Of a DNA stretch of 64,000 bases, positions 36,801-47,613 are shown in pieces (position 1 is the first letter of the stretch; every line of letters begins with the position of its first letter). The stretch lies in contig CM057350.1 of NCBI GenBank assembly GCA_030015575.1, forward strand, positions 523,086,959-523,150,958, written 5' to 3'. Position numbers and translations under genes: made by a program. This DNA is from Agapanthus africanus (Eukaryota; Streptophyta; Magnoliopsida; Asparagales; Amaryllidaceae). Below the pieces are notes generated by a model. The model was not told the DNA's origin and ran no database searches. It was given only the letters and a program-made list of their open reading frames with translations.

Positions 36801-38139
36801 ATCAACCACGATACTTTGCATGTATGTTTCTATGCACATCAACATGTGCATACATGCACATCAACATGTGCATCCATGCATGCATTCTTCCTCTTTAATA
36901 AAAAGGGTTTGACTAAAGAATTAAAATAAAACTAAAAGTCAAAATGTTAAATCAACAATTGATTTAACAATCCGGTCATATCGCATACGACCCGACTAAT
37001 AGAAAAACGCCCGATTAACATACGGTATCACATAGTCGTATTCAATCGGGTCCCCGCGCATATCTCATATGCACACCACATCTTTTCGCCTGGGCTAGGA
37101 AAATTCTGTGTGGGACTTTAAAACTCGTCAATACGCTGGCAGTGGGCGATGATCATATCAAACATCCATAAGCCGCAAGCGGTCAGCTAAACGTAACGAC
37201 CACCCTGGTATTGAACGATCAGAAGAAAACCAGCAAAGCTGTCAAAACTCCCGTCGAGCCATCTGGCAACACTTACCGTACAGTCGGGTCTCCTCCTCAA
37301 ATATGTTGCATATCGAGTCTGGGGATGGTGTCGTCGACCCCAATAACTCAATAAGTCATGCTGGTATATAGCTGATAACAGATCGAGAAACTACTGATAA
37401 CGCTTATCAGTAAATCTCAGTAGCCCTGGCTAGTGACTTCCTGTTATAGTCAATCAAGCATAGCACAACATCAACCCCCAATACCGGGAGAGACGAAACC
37501 CCTCCTATCACTCATTGCCTCCATGTGCCTCGGAACTGTACCCAAAGACTACCTGTTTGCATGACTCAGTAGAGCCGTGGTAGGGTGGAGATCAAAGTAC
37601 AGTGGGAGTACACACAAGACTCTATGACGATCTCGGGTCTACAGACTAATCTATACCAGTGTCACCTGAGAACTGCTATCCGACGATAGATATAATACTA
37701 CATAGGAGTTCTCTGTGAGTCCGTTCAGTGTACCCAGTCTCCACTGAGCACCCTCATACATTCTTTGGTGTCATCTCACCAGATGGATATGGGATCACCC
37801 ATCACCCATCATATGGGACAAGAATAGTATACGCTAGTCTACTCTGGAATATCGATGCCCCGTCTAGATACACCCTCGACTAGGAACAGTTCAAGGATAT
37901 GCTTATAAACTACACGTGCCCCACTAGTATGATCCGCATCATAGTCACGGTAGTCAAGCTAATATCCTCAGGGCTTTATCAACATGTGCAAATGAATAAA
38001 AGCATGATCAAGTCAACATGTCAGATAAAGTAAACCAGATAGCATACTATCATGTCGAGCAAGAAAGTAATCTATATATATACATGTCCAAGCATCCACT
38101 ATACATATAATGGCCTCTAGGGCATACATATATTCAACA
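33840..38139 (-). repeat. 5' LTR of element C, split by solo LTR J
   Basis: The pieces 33840-34402 and 36607-38139 join to about 2,096 bp, matching the 2,081-bp 3' LTR. The break is exactly at the J insertion with its ATTAT duplication. The right end reads TTCAACA where the 3' LTR reads TCTAACA. Confidence 0.92.
34403..36601 (+). repeat. Solo LTR J (Angela-type, 2,199 bp)
   Basis: It starts TGTTAGTTATATG and ends GGAACCCTACA with no internal region. ATTAT flanks it on both sides (34398-34402 and 36602-36606), and removing it restores the sequence seen intact in C's 3' LTR. That is the signature of insertion followed by recombination between two LTRs. It is close to the K LTR. CCCTGGCCAGGG is at 35107-35118 and the perfect hairpin at 35130-35150. 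Confidence 0.95.
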
Positions 38140-38144
38140 CCAGT
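38140..38144. repeat. Target-site duplication of element C, right copy (CCAGT)
   Basis: Exact repeat of 25337-25341. Confidence 0.9.
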
Positions 38145-38418
38145 GACTAGAAAGAACACCAAAACTCAAGTCCCAGATCCACCACAAAACCGGCCAGACC
38201 CGATTTTACCTCAATGTGGCCGGTCCAATAGTGGAGTTAGGGGCTCGTGTTTGGTGTGTAGTCTGGCTGTCACCTAGGTAGTCTTCTGCAGTTGCTAAAA
38301 TATTTTTAGAAGACCATTTAAAATTCGACAGAGAATGGAATATTCAGGGTATTGATTTGGAGTTATTTCGGTTTCGATACTTTAACATCGTCTAAACAAA
38401 CTAGTATGCGGTTAATGG
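38145..38418 (-). other. Untranslated leader of element A, second part
   Basis: About 270 bp continue A's leader beyond C. It corresponds to the stretch of C's leader just before its primer-binding site (33540-33820), sharing GTGGCCGGTCC and the AGACCAT..AAA run. E interrupts it at 38418. Its last few bases and the primer-binding site lie at 62783-62803. Confidence 0.7.
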
Positions 38419-40470
38419 TGTTAGTTATGTATATGGCCTAGAGGCCATTATTGTACATATAATATATATTATAGTGGATACTTGGACATATATAGAGAGG
38501 AGTTTCTTGCTCGACATGATAGTATGCTATATGGTTCCACTTTGTCTTAATATGTTGACTTGTATTGTGATACTGTCTTGCTCTCACATGTTGATAAAGC
38601 CCTCAGGATGTGTACTAGACTACCATGACTATGATGGAGATCATACTAGTGGGGCCAAGGGTAGTCCACGAGTACATCATATAATTGTTCCTAGTCTAGG
38701 GTGTATCGAGACATGTCATCGATACTCCAGAGTTGACTTGCGTATACGCATCTTGACCCATATGATGGGCGATGGATGATCCTACATCCATTGGTATTTG
38801 ACATCAAAGATGGTGTATAGCTACTCAGTGGAGACTGGGTATACTGAACGGACTCGCCGAGAACTCCTAGTTGGTATTATACCTATCGTCTGATAGCAGT
38901 TCTTTGGTGACACTGGTACAGGTTAGTCTGTAGACCCGAGATCGTCATAGAGTCTTGTGTGATTCCCACCGTGCTTTGATTTCCACCTTACCATGTTCAT
39001 GAGAAAGTGCAAAACGGTGGCTTTTGGGTACAGTCCCGAATCACATGGAGGCAATGAGCGATAGGAGGGGTTTCGTCTCTCCCGGTATTGGGGGTTGATG
39101 TTGCGTTGTGTTCGATTGGCTATAATAGGAAGTCCCTGGCCAGGGCTGATATGGAGATCTACTGGTAAGTGTTATCAGTAATTTCTCGACCCGTTATAAG
39201 CCTCACATCAACACGACTTATCGGTTACTGGGGTTTGATGTTAACCACCTTTAGACTAGATATGCGACATATCAGACGAAGAGACCGGACTGTACGGTAG
39301 TGTTACTGACAGGATTTACAGGAGTAGGAGCCGGCTTGCTTGTTAATCTTCTGATCGCTCAATACCCGGGTGGCCGTTACGTTTAGATGACTGCTTGCGG
39401 CTTGTAGGTGTTTGATATGATCCTCACCTACTGCCGGCGTATTGACGAGTCTTAGAGTCCCACATAGGAGTTTCCTAGCTCAGGCGAAAAGATGTGGTGT
39501 GCATATGAGATATGCACGGGATCTCGATTAAATGGGTGTATATGATACCGTGTTTTAATCAGGCGTTTTCTATTGGTTGGGTCGTATGAGATATGACCGG
39601 TTTATTAAATCAAGTGTTGATTTAGTATTGAATTTTAGCTCACTTATTCAAAACCTTTTCTATTTGGATGTATGCATGAATGTATGCATATACACATATT
39701 GATGTGAATGCGCACATACATGTATACATGTGTGTCATGGTTGTTGATACATAGAAGATGGCAATGCAAGACTCACATGGAATAAATATACATATATATT
39801 TATTATTGAGAAAAAGAAAATGGTTGAATTTTCTACTACGCTATTCTTTACTTGACCAAAGTATGACCATGGTTTAATTTCCTTTGTTTCTTTAACTCAA
39901 TAATGAAAATATCTAGATATTTATCGACTATGGTTACTAGTGAGAGTATCTCTCATATATATTATCATTTCTCATTTTATTAGAGAATTATCATTATCAC
40001 AAATGAGCTCAAGCTAGCCATCTTCATCTTCTTCCTCTCTCATGATCTCTTGAGTTTTTCCATTGAGTGAAGAAAAGAAAAAGAAAGTGTTTTCAAGTGA
40101 GAACACAAACCACATCACCATTCTACACTTATCTAGCTCATTAGTGTAGATTGTTTGCTTCACCTTCATCTTGATCAAGTGGAGCAAGGAGCTTAAGCAA
40201 AGCGACTCCGGGTGGATCGTCGTGGACTTGGAAGGATTCAAGTGAGCCGGTTCAAACTCTAGGAGATCCAAGGAGTCACCAAAGGAGGTCTACAAAGGTT
40301 GTATTTCTCCCCACTTAGTGTCAGACACTAGTTAATATGTGATATTACAAGTTGTTACCCTAACTTTCTAGTTCGATTCATGGTTAGAATTGTTTAGCAC
40401 CCCCTAAATTTTTTTTATAGCATGTGTGATGCAACCCTAACCCTAGGCATGTTGCTAAAGAATCCCTACA
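38419..40470 (+). repeat. 5' LTR of element E (2,052 bp)
   Basis: It starts TGTTAGTTATGTATATGGCC and ends AAAGAATCCCTACA, with a one-base gap before the primer-binding site. It pairs with 60696-62782. CCCTGGCCAGGG is at 39134-39145. Confidence 0.92.
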
Positions 40471-40471
40471 G

Positions 40472-40483
40472 TGGTATCAGAGA
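40472..40483 (+). other. Primer-binding site of element E (initiator Met tRNA)
   Basis: TGGTATCAGAGA follows the LTR end after one base. It is the plant initiator Met tRNA priming site with a change at its last base. Confidence 0.9.
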
Positions 40484-42198
40484 CAAGCTAGAAACTTAAA
40501 CGATGTTAAAAACATTACGAAACCGAAACAACTCCGAAAAATACGGATTTCTGGAACCCTGAAAATTGCTCTCTGTCGATTTTTAAATGGTCTGTAAAAA
40601 TTATTTAAACAACTGCAGAAGCTTGTATATGATACATATAGAACACAGATGAAAAATGAGGCAAATTCACCGGATTTCACCCGAGCACCAAGCCTCAAAA
40701 ACCAAGGAGGCCGGCCAAATATGCTCCTTTTTGCCTCGTTTTTTCTCTGTGCTCTTGTCTCTAGGTTTTGGGGTTTCAGGTATTGTTTGTTTAGCCCAAA
40801 ATTTCATGTGATGTTAATTTTGGTTAGGGGCTAATTCGGAGTATTTCGTAGTCGTAATTTTAAACATTGTTTTGGTAACTTGGACAACGTTTAACTGTTT
40901 GAACGAATATCACACACCACATCATTGCTCTCGCTGGAAATTTTCAAGTGTTGTAATTTCCCAAGTTGAACATATTTGGAAGATCATGCAAGTATCCTTA
41001 TGGACCCTCTAGAAGAACCTAACCCTAACTCGATCCAATGACCATGGAACCGCGGCTAAACCTTAGGGTTTGTCGTAGCCCTGTGGTGCCATAGGTGAGG
41101 CAAGGGTTGACCCTTCTACGGTTGGTCCATAGACACTGTGGCACATTTTGGGTATTTTAACATTGCTCAAGTGTTGAGCTCTTGGGGTAATTTGTGGGTG
41201 TTTGTTAATTCGATCGAAACGTTTAACATCATCTACATTTATGTGGAATGTGATACAATATGTGGAATTCATATACTTAGGAATGAAATCCGAAGTATGT
41301 GATATTTCGGGTTTATGATGTCTAAGATAATTGCGGATTCCAAATGTTGTAGTTTGACATTTCCTTTTCTGCGACCGTAAGTGTAGTATGTGGTGTATCG
41401 CCGGTTTTGTTGCTATACATCAACGACAATTGGGGTACGCATACTTACTTACATTGATGACATGTGATATTATGTATTGCTGAGATATGATGTACATGAT
41501 TGTCATGAATGAATGGCCAGGGGTTTTATGTGAGATGGGAGTTTTTATTTTCATTCATGTAAAATTCATTGTATGTAATATTCTTTTATTTGGGGCACTT
41601 CTGGGTTGAGGATGATGTCACCGTTGTTGTATATTATTTACTTTTCCGCATTAGGATAGACTCAAGGAGAGGAGCACAAGTGACCGGCTTCTAGGATTCA
41701 GTGGGAGGCCATCTCGAGGAGTTGAGACCGGGTCTCCTAAATTTTAGAATTGATAGTGTCACTTGCCGCTCTCGTAGGGGTCTAGGGGTGTGGGCTTGGC
41801 TATTCATCGTGACCGTAGAATCTGTATTTTATATTGTTTGCTAAATACAAAATACGGACCTCCTAGATTATCCTATATTTTCATATGTGCTTCTGCTGTT
41901 GATATTCTGTGATGTGATCACTTTATATGCTGAGACGAATGCTATTATATATATGATATTTAATAAACGTTGCTTATGTTTTGCACTCGCGCTAGTCCCG
42001 CCCCGCTATGCCGTTAGTTAAGTAACCTAAGGGTGCATAACGGGACACTATGGCGAATGCGGATGGTATAAACGTACGTTGTATTTTCGTTTTTTCTGTG
42101 ATGCTTAGGAAGCATAAATGATGGGACTTCATTAATGAGATTAATGAAAGAAAATAAACCTAAAAGATATTGTAGAATCAAATTTTCAAAAAGGGTAG

Positions 42199-42455
42199 CT
42201 ATAGTTTTTGCTTTGCATAGCGGAATTCCTTGTAGAATAACCAGCACCTTATTCGATAAGGAAAGAGCCGAGATCCCTTCACCGGGAGTGGCCTCTTTAG
42301 CGAAACTAGTAGATGCTACAACTCACTCGGTTTATCTTTTGATTGCTTCTATAGTTTTTGCTTTGCATCGTGGTATTTATGAAATATCCTGCACCTTATT
42401 CGATAAGGAAAGAGCCGAGATCCCTTCACCGGGAGTGACCTCTTTAGCGAAACTA
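42199..42455 (+). repeat. Tandemly doubled leader insert of element E
   Basis: Two units, about 150 bp apart, each contain TTTTGCTTTGCAT, CCTTATTCGATAAGG and GAGATCCCTTCACCGGGAG. The same doubled insert occurs inverted in A at 24000-24260 with sequence changes. B and C lack it. Confidence 0.7.
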
Positions 42456-43102
42456 GTAAAAACCTCAAAAACACTCCTTTTCAAAATCAATTGTTTTTAC
42501 AATGATATCAAGTTAATTAGGAAAAAGGTTTTCATGAAAACCTGTCGTAGCCCTCCGTCATTTCAGATAAGTCCTACTCAGTATTCGTGTTGCGTTTGTT
42601 GACCTCTGTCAAGGCGTAGTGTGCGGTAGCTGACTAGTATTTATCTGCTGCATATGATACGATTGTTTTAGGGTAGTCTACGACCTTGTTGACCTCCGTC
42701 AAGGGTCATGCGGGTGGGTTTAATTCAATCAGGAAATGACGGGTTGAACTTGACTAGTAGCCTATGGTTTGTTGACCTCTGTCAAGGTCATAGGACGCTA
42801 GGGGCAGAATAATATCGGGAATTTCAAGTGTTGAAATTTATAATGAGATTGCATACCTTCTATGAGATAGTTGGATCCCGATACCCACTGCGAGTAAGAG
42901 TTACTCCTGAGAGAGTTTTACATATGACAATTAGCCGATCAAGTAGGTGTCTAGAAAGGTGTTTACGGGGTTATGCCTCTGGGAAAATGAGGTTTATTTT
43001 AATTAGGTCCGTACAAAAGCACGGGGAACCGCCCTCAAAGTACCAACACTGGCCTGGCTGAAAGATTGCCGAACATGTAAGGTGTAATTAATCCTGGCTA
43101 GT

Positions 43103-43107
43103 CTTAC
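43103..43107. repeat. Target-site duplication of G, left copy (CTTAC)
   Basis: CTTAC here and at 55061-55065 flank G exactly. Removing G rejoins E's leader into a sequence that matches C. Confidence 0.9.
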
Positions 43108-44288
43108 TGTCACGACCCGAAAGAGCACGTGACTGGCCCTTGAACCATATGAAGTCTACAGGACTCCATCTGATCCAAGTAAGCCAAAAGCCCAGAAATC
43201 TAAAACCATTTTAAGGATAAATAAAGAAAACTGGTTTTTAATAGGTAAAGAAAACATGTTTTCAAGTCAAGGTTTTTAAATAACTAAGCCGAATATGCAT
43301 TTTAAAAAATGTACGGTCTTTTCTAAAAATTTCGGCAGAATTTCTTTTGTAAATACTGGCCCCGAACGGGGTACAACAAGAACAATATATATATGCAATG
43401 ATAAAAGGCATCCCCAAGCGGGAGCTAGCTCTTCGTCAATCAACGGTCACAACCACGCAAGCAATATAATATACAACGCCGAATGGCGAGGATCAAAACT
43501 CAACAGAAACCCAATAAGCATGAAAACCGCAATACTACTAAGCGCGACTCTAAGGTCGAATAATACATCACTAATGTCTAAGTCTGAAACAATATACAAG
43601 TTTTGATTGATGGAATTCTAGATACAATGAATAATACAAGTACAATGGTGGTTCTTGATGCAAAAGAACCCACCTACCAAATGCAATTCACCCGCAAGGA
43701 AGCAGCGTGCCAAAAATGCCGCAATGGAACCTGTACGGCAAAACCTGTAAGAACTGTGGCACAACGGGGGTGAGTTGCCAACTCGTGAATAGAAATATCT
43801 ACAAGCAGAAACCGAATGCAAGACATAATCCTAGGTCAATACGATCAGTAAAATATAAACCACAACAGTACGTCTGAAGCATGATAAGGTGGCAATGTAA
43901 CATCTAAACATGTATGTAGTGCCAAGTACTCAGGTAATAACATGTCATCAGTATAAGGTATGTCTGCATGAAGTAAATATAATGAAGTATCAAATGGATA
44001 TCAATACACATATATTAGCGTCCCATTCCACTAATATTGGTGTAAGGGTATATATAACAGCGCCCTCATACCCTGTTATATATACAAATGAAGTATGATC
44101 AATGTAAATACAGTCTGTATGTGATCAAGTCTGTATAAACGTGGAACCCGTCCACCTGTCACCCAATGACAATAAACGTGGAACCCGTCCACCCGTCACC
44201 CAATGACAATAAGCATCATGCATGCAAATATGAGGATATAATCAAAATCATGGAAATCGTCATGAAACCCGTGCCTAGCATCGGCACG
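43108..44288 (-). repeat. Element G, 3' part
   Basis: This is the downstream end of the G LTR in its own orientation. It holds a direct tandem repeat with a 37-bp period at 44137-44210, AAACGTGGAACCCGTCCACC repeated with few changes. The last five bases, GCACG (44284-44288), are the left target duplication of H. Short frames here have no recognisable product. Confidence 0.6.
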
Positions 44289-45986
44289 TGATTGGAAGAA
44301 TTAGAGTTAACCGCAATCAAGACGGTGTCGCTATGCAGCTAGCCGGTTGAGCACGGGTCGATCCACAGGGAGATGGTTGTGTTTCCTCTCTTGTTTTAAA
44401 CGAGTCAATAAAGAATCTGTATGTTTGTTTGATCTAACCTATGTGTAATATTTGCAAGTATAAAGTTGTTAAGAAAAAGATACGAGATTATAAGCTAAAG
44501 AAATCCGTACTCAAAACCTTTGAGCCGAATCTTGACCAATTGAAGCTAGAGCAATCGGCAACAACGTGGATTAGGGGATTTAAGCGCGGTATTCGTGGAA
44601 TACGGCTTATTTACCCTTGTCCTTCCGTTCTTGTCTCTTGCTTTCGCCTCCTGCCAAACCGAACGCAACCGGTCGCGGTTAGGAATCACCGTTACCTTGT
44701 CAGGGTACGGTGCCTAACGGAGCGCTTGCGTATGGTTTGGGCGGAGTTCAATGGAAAATACGGGAAAAGGAAATGGGCAAAGAAACATTAACTTAGAATA
44801 CCGTATTTTTCTCTTAACAAAGATAATTACATTCATTCACAAGAAAGAACCAAAAAGAGAGAACAAAAAGAAAAGAACAAAGAAAAGAAAAGATTACAAA
44901 CAAGTAATTAAAGTGCATGAATATAAATTGCAAGAAAGTAAAGAAAGGTAATAATAAGCAAGTAATAAAAAGCGATAAAAAGAACAAGAAACTAGAACTC
45001 AAGACAAGCATGTGATCAATAGCCAACCCTTAAACTTGCAAGCTCAATCAAGAGGTTGCAAGATCAAGGGAAGGGTAGAGAACGCATGTGAAATGAAGCG
45101 CTAATTCCATAAGAAAATACGACCCTTGAGATCAATAACTAACTCTTAACCATTCAAGCTCAATGAAGAGGTTGAATGATCAAGAGAAAGCAAGAATCTC
45201 AAGGGGAAGAAGAAACAAAAGAGAATGATACAAAAAGCCCTCATCTTCATTAATCTCCCACTCAAAAAGCTCTCACTATAATTTTCATGGAAAAAGAATG
45301 AAGAAGAAGAAGAAAAAGACTAAATCCTAAAAAGAAAGAAGAACAAAGAATGACCCTTGGTTGAGCTCAGTTCTGCTGTATTTATAGGCGGGGAAATGGA
45401 AACCTAGGGCAACAATCTGCCACCAAATAAGATTACCAAAAAGCCCCCAAAAGTTGACAGTGAGAGGGGTCCACATGGCCGCGGATCCGCGGCCAATACC
45501 CCACTTTGGCCGCGGATCCGCGGCCTTATTGATGAGTTGAGTCGTCGTACTTTGGGTGCTTCCCTGGTCTTCTGTCTCCTCTTGTCTGGTATATGTATTT
45601 TCTGAAAATACTTTCACATTTCTTCCAGAATTTCTGTTGAGGAAAGGTGGACTTTTGTGGATACTTTTGTCATGATTGCCTCGAGCTCTGCGTAGATTTC
45701 TTGGAACTTGTTGTTGCCATTGAGCCTTGTGCATGAAGGTGACATTGATTTGACATTTTGTCTTCCTAAACTGGTATCTGGCAACATACGGATGACGAGC
45801 GGAGACCGTGTTTTCTCAGTGGTTGGCAGGAACCCGGATTTTGTCGTGTTTTCCATGAATTTCACCGTTTTAGAACCGAGAACCTGTATCCTGCAAATAT
45901 GCAACAAACACGGATTAAAAGTACCTACCTATAAACAACCGAGCGTAAGAATGGGCGGTATAAAATGCAGTATTCTGTGATGAACA
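44289..45986 (-). repeat. 3' LTR of element H (1,698 bp)
   Basis: It runs TGATTGGAAGAATTAGAG...GTGATGAACA on the plus strand. It contains TATAAATA (45379-45386, minus) and two identical 18-bp palindromes (45477-45494 and 45508-45525). Open frames of 60-116 codons recur in both copies simply because the LTRs are duplicates. Confidence 0.93.
45477..45525. promoter_or_regulatory. Paired 18-bp perfect palindromes in the H LTR
   Basis: GGCCGCGGATCCGCGGCC occurs twice, at 45477-45494 and 45508-45525, with a 13-bp spacer. The second LTR has the same pair at 51525-51542 and 51556-51573. They lie about 90 bp upstream of the TATA box in the element's orientation. Confidence 0.75.
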
Positions 45987-46003
45987 AATACCCCCAAACT
46001 TAA
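45987..46003 (-). other. Polypurine tract of element H
   Basis: The plus strand AATACCCCCAAACTTAA is the complement of TTAAGTTTGGGGGTATT, directly abutting the LTR. Similar CCCCCAAACTTAA blocks recur at 47428-47441 and 47558-47572. Confidence 0.8.
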
Positions 46004-47613
46004 CTTTTGCTCGTCCCGAGCAAAACCAATTATTCACTAAAATAAAAACCTAATCGCACTTTCGCAGGGAACGCGATTGCACTGAGCGCGTGCAACAAGC
46101 CGTTAAACCTCTAGGTGTCCCTAGTAGGAGGAGTATTGTCTCCTGAGGGTTTTCAGCGGATACTACCCACAAAATCCGGTCAAGTTGGTTTTGTACAATA
46201 ACTAAGATTCAAACCCTAAAGTTTTTGTTTCAGAAAATAACAATTCTATAATCCTAAGTCTAGACTATCGAACCTTTATTTTTCACACCTCGCTTCTTAT
46301 TTAACTACAGATTTTATATGTCTTTACGTGCAGTGCAATTAGTGTCGTTAAGTTCCAGAAGGATCGATTAAAGTCATCATGTCGCACAATAAAGCCCAGA
46401 TAACAATTTTAAAAGGATCACATAAGTTTTATAAAGAGTTAAGCATTTTTCAAGTTTCGTTTTCCAGTAAGGTTTCAACTTCAGAATTTCTATCTTCCTT
46501 AACAGGAAACTAAGTCGTATTTTTCACTCCACCTTTTTCTTGTTTTCATTTCATACACACCTCTGTGAACGTGCAATAGTCTTTATCATAGAATAAAACC
46601 TTCATATCTCCGTTAAATTTTTTTTATAAAGCCTGTCTTTTATCAAGATTATTCTCACACAAAGAACCGTTAGGAATTTTAACTCGAAGAGAACACTTGC
46701 TTGACTTTGTTTTAAACTGGACTTTCTAGGCTTCTTAGCGAGCTTTGGGCCAATGCACCCAAACCAGTTGGTTTTAGGGCATTAGGTGTAGAAACACCCC
46801 AGCGGACTTAATTACTCAAGTTACCTAGGTCCAAAAACAAAAGACAGATTGACGTGAAAATCAGATGATTTAATACGAACGGAGATATAACCGGCAGTTC
46901 AATTATTTTTTTGGATAAAAGACGTGTTTAGTGGGTTTGGTGTGTAATCATTCCAATCAAGTTTCCGATGGGTTATTTTTCAGACTTAGCTCCAATTACG
47001 GCATCAATAACATTCCTTCATATTCGCTTTACTTCATAAACTATTCTTGACATTACTTATTTCAGAACAAACCTATTTGATCCTCAGAAAATCATTTATC
47101 TGTTTAAAAGTTTAAACATGAAAGACTTGTCATCTAATTCCCAAAATTCACGACACGTGTAGTGTGATGTAAAGACGTATATCAGCTATAGTTAACTTCA
47201 AAGGAGAGTTATCTTTCAGGTTTTCAAAATCTAAACATAAGATTTAGTTATTCCTATTTTTTCAAACAAAAACCGTCGATTGTTGAATCAGAGTTCTTCC
47301 ACAATCTAACTTGACAAAAAAGTTTTTATATTTTTAGAAAATTTTCAGATTTTTATGGATTTTATGGATTTAATATGCAGATGCAAAATATACATATGAA
47401 TGCGAAGGAAGAAAGCTTACCGAGCACACCCCCAAACTTAAACTTGACAGTGCCCTCACTGTCAGGCTATACCAAGAGGGTTAAAATTGCCGGTGCTTCC
47501 TAGAAACAAATTATATACAAAACAAAAAGGAAAACAAAAATATATACAAAAAAGTGTCCCCCCCAAACTTAAGTAAAACAGTGATTCCACCGTTAAGCGT
47601 TGAAATTCAGGAT
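46004..47613 (-). other. Non-coding 3' interior of element H
   Basis: About 1.6 kb between the H frame and the polypurine tract holds no convincing reading frame on either strand. A perfect 9-bp stem with a 3-base loop (46005-46025) lies right next to the polypurine tract. Two further polypurine-like blocks are at its upstream end (47428-47441 and 47558-47572). No pol remnant was recognised, so any pol was lost cleanly or never present. Confidence 0.6.

Larger units (their letters stand above)
25342..38139 (-). mobile_element. Element C: complete Angela-type copia element with nested solo LTR
   Basis: C has both LTRs (25342-27422; 33840-34402 plus 36607-38139), a polypurine tract, a broken gag-pol, a 2.45-kb leader and a primer-binding site matching initiator Met tRNA. 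It is flanked by exact 5-bp duplications. Without solo LTR J it is about 10.6 kb. The LTRs look about 95-96% identical by eye, so it is younger than A. Coding decay makes it unable to move alone, although its RNA signals remain. Confidence 0.93.
40484..43107 (+). other. Untranslated leader of element E, first part
   Basis: This is homologous, in inverse orientation, to the leaders of A, B and C. It contains a doubled insert (42180-42455) shared only with A, three TTGAC/GTCAA hairpins (42599-42612, 42689-42702, 42772-42785) and a partly decayed GAAA-hairpin module (about 42950-43060). A 155-codon open frame spans 42135-42602 and covers the doubled insert, but its counterpart in A has stops. 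G cuts the leader at 43107. Confidence 0.75.

Noticed and set aside
10853..38418. B's LTR as the 3' LTR partner of the LTR at 62804
   Set aside because: The terminal 60 bp differ. The LTR at 62804 matches 8214 instead, so the outer element is A and B is nested in it.
44441..44791. 116-codon open frame that recurs perfectly at 50489-50839
   Set aside because: It lies in the H LTR, on the strand opposite to the element, and its repetition only reflects the two LTR copies. No family resemblance.
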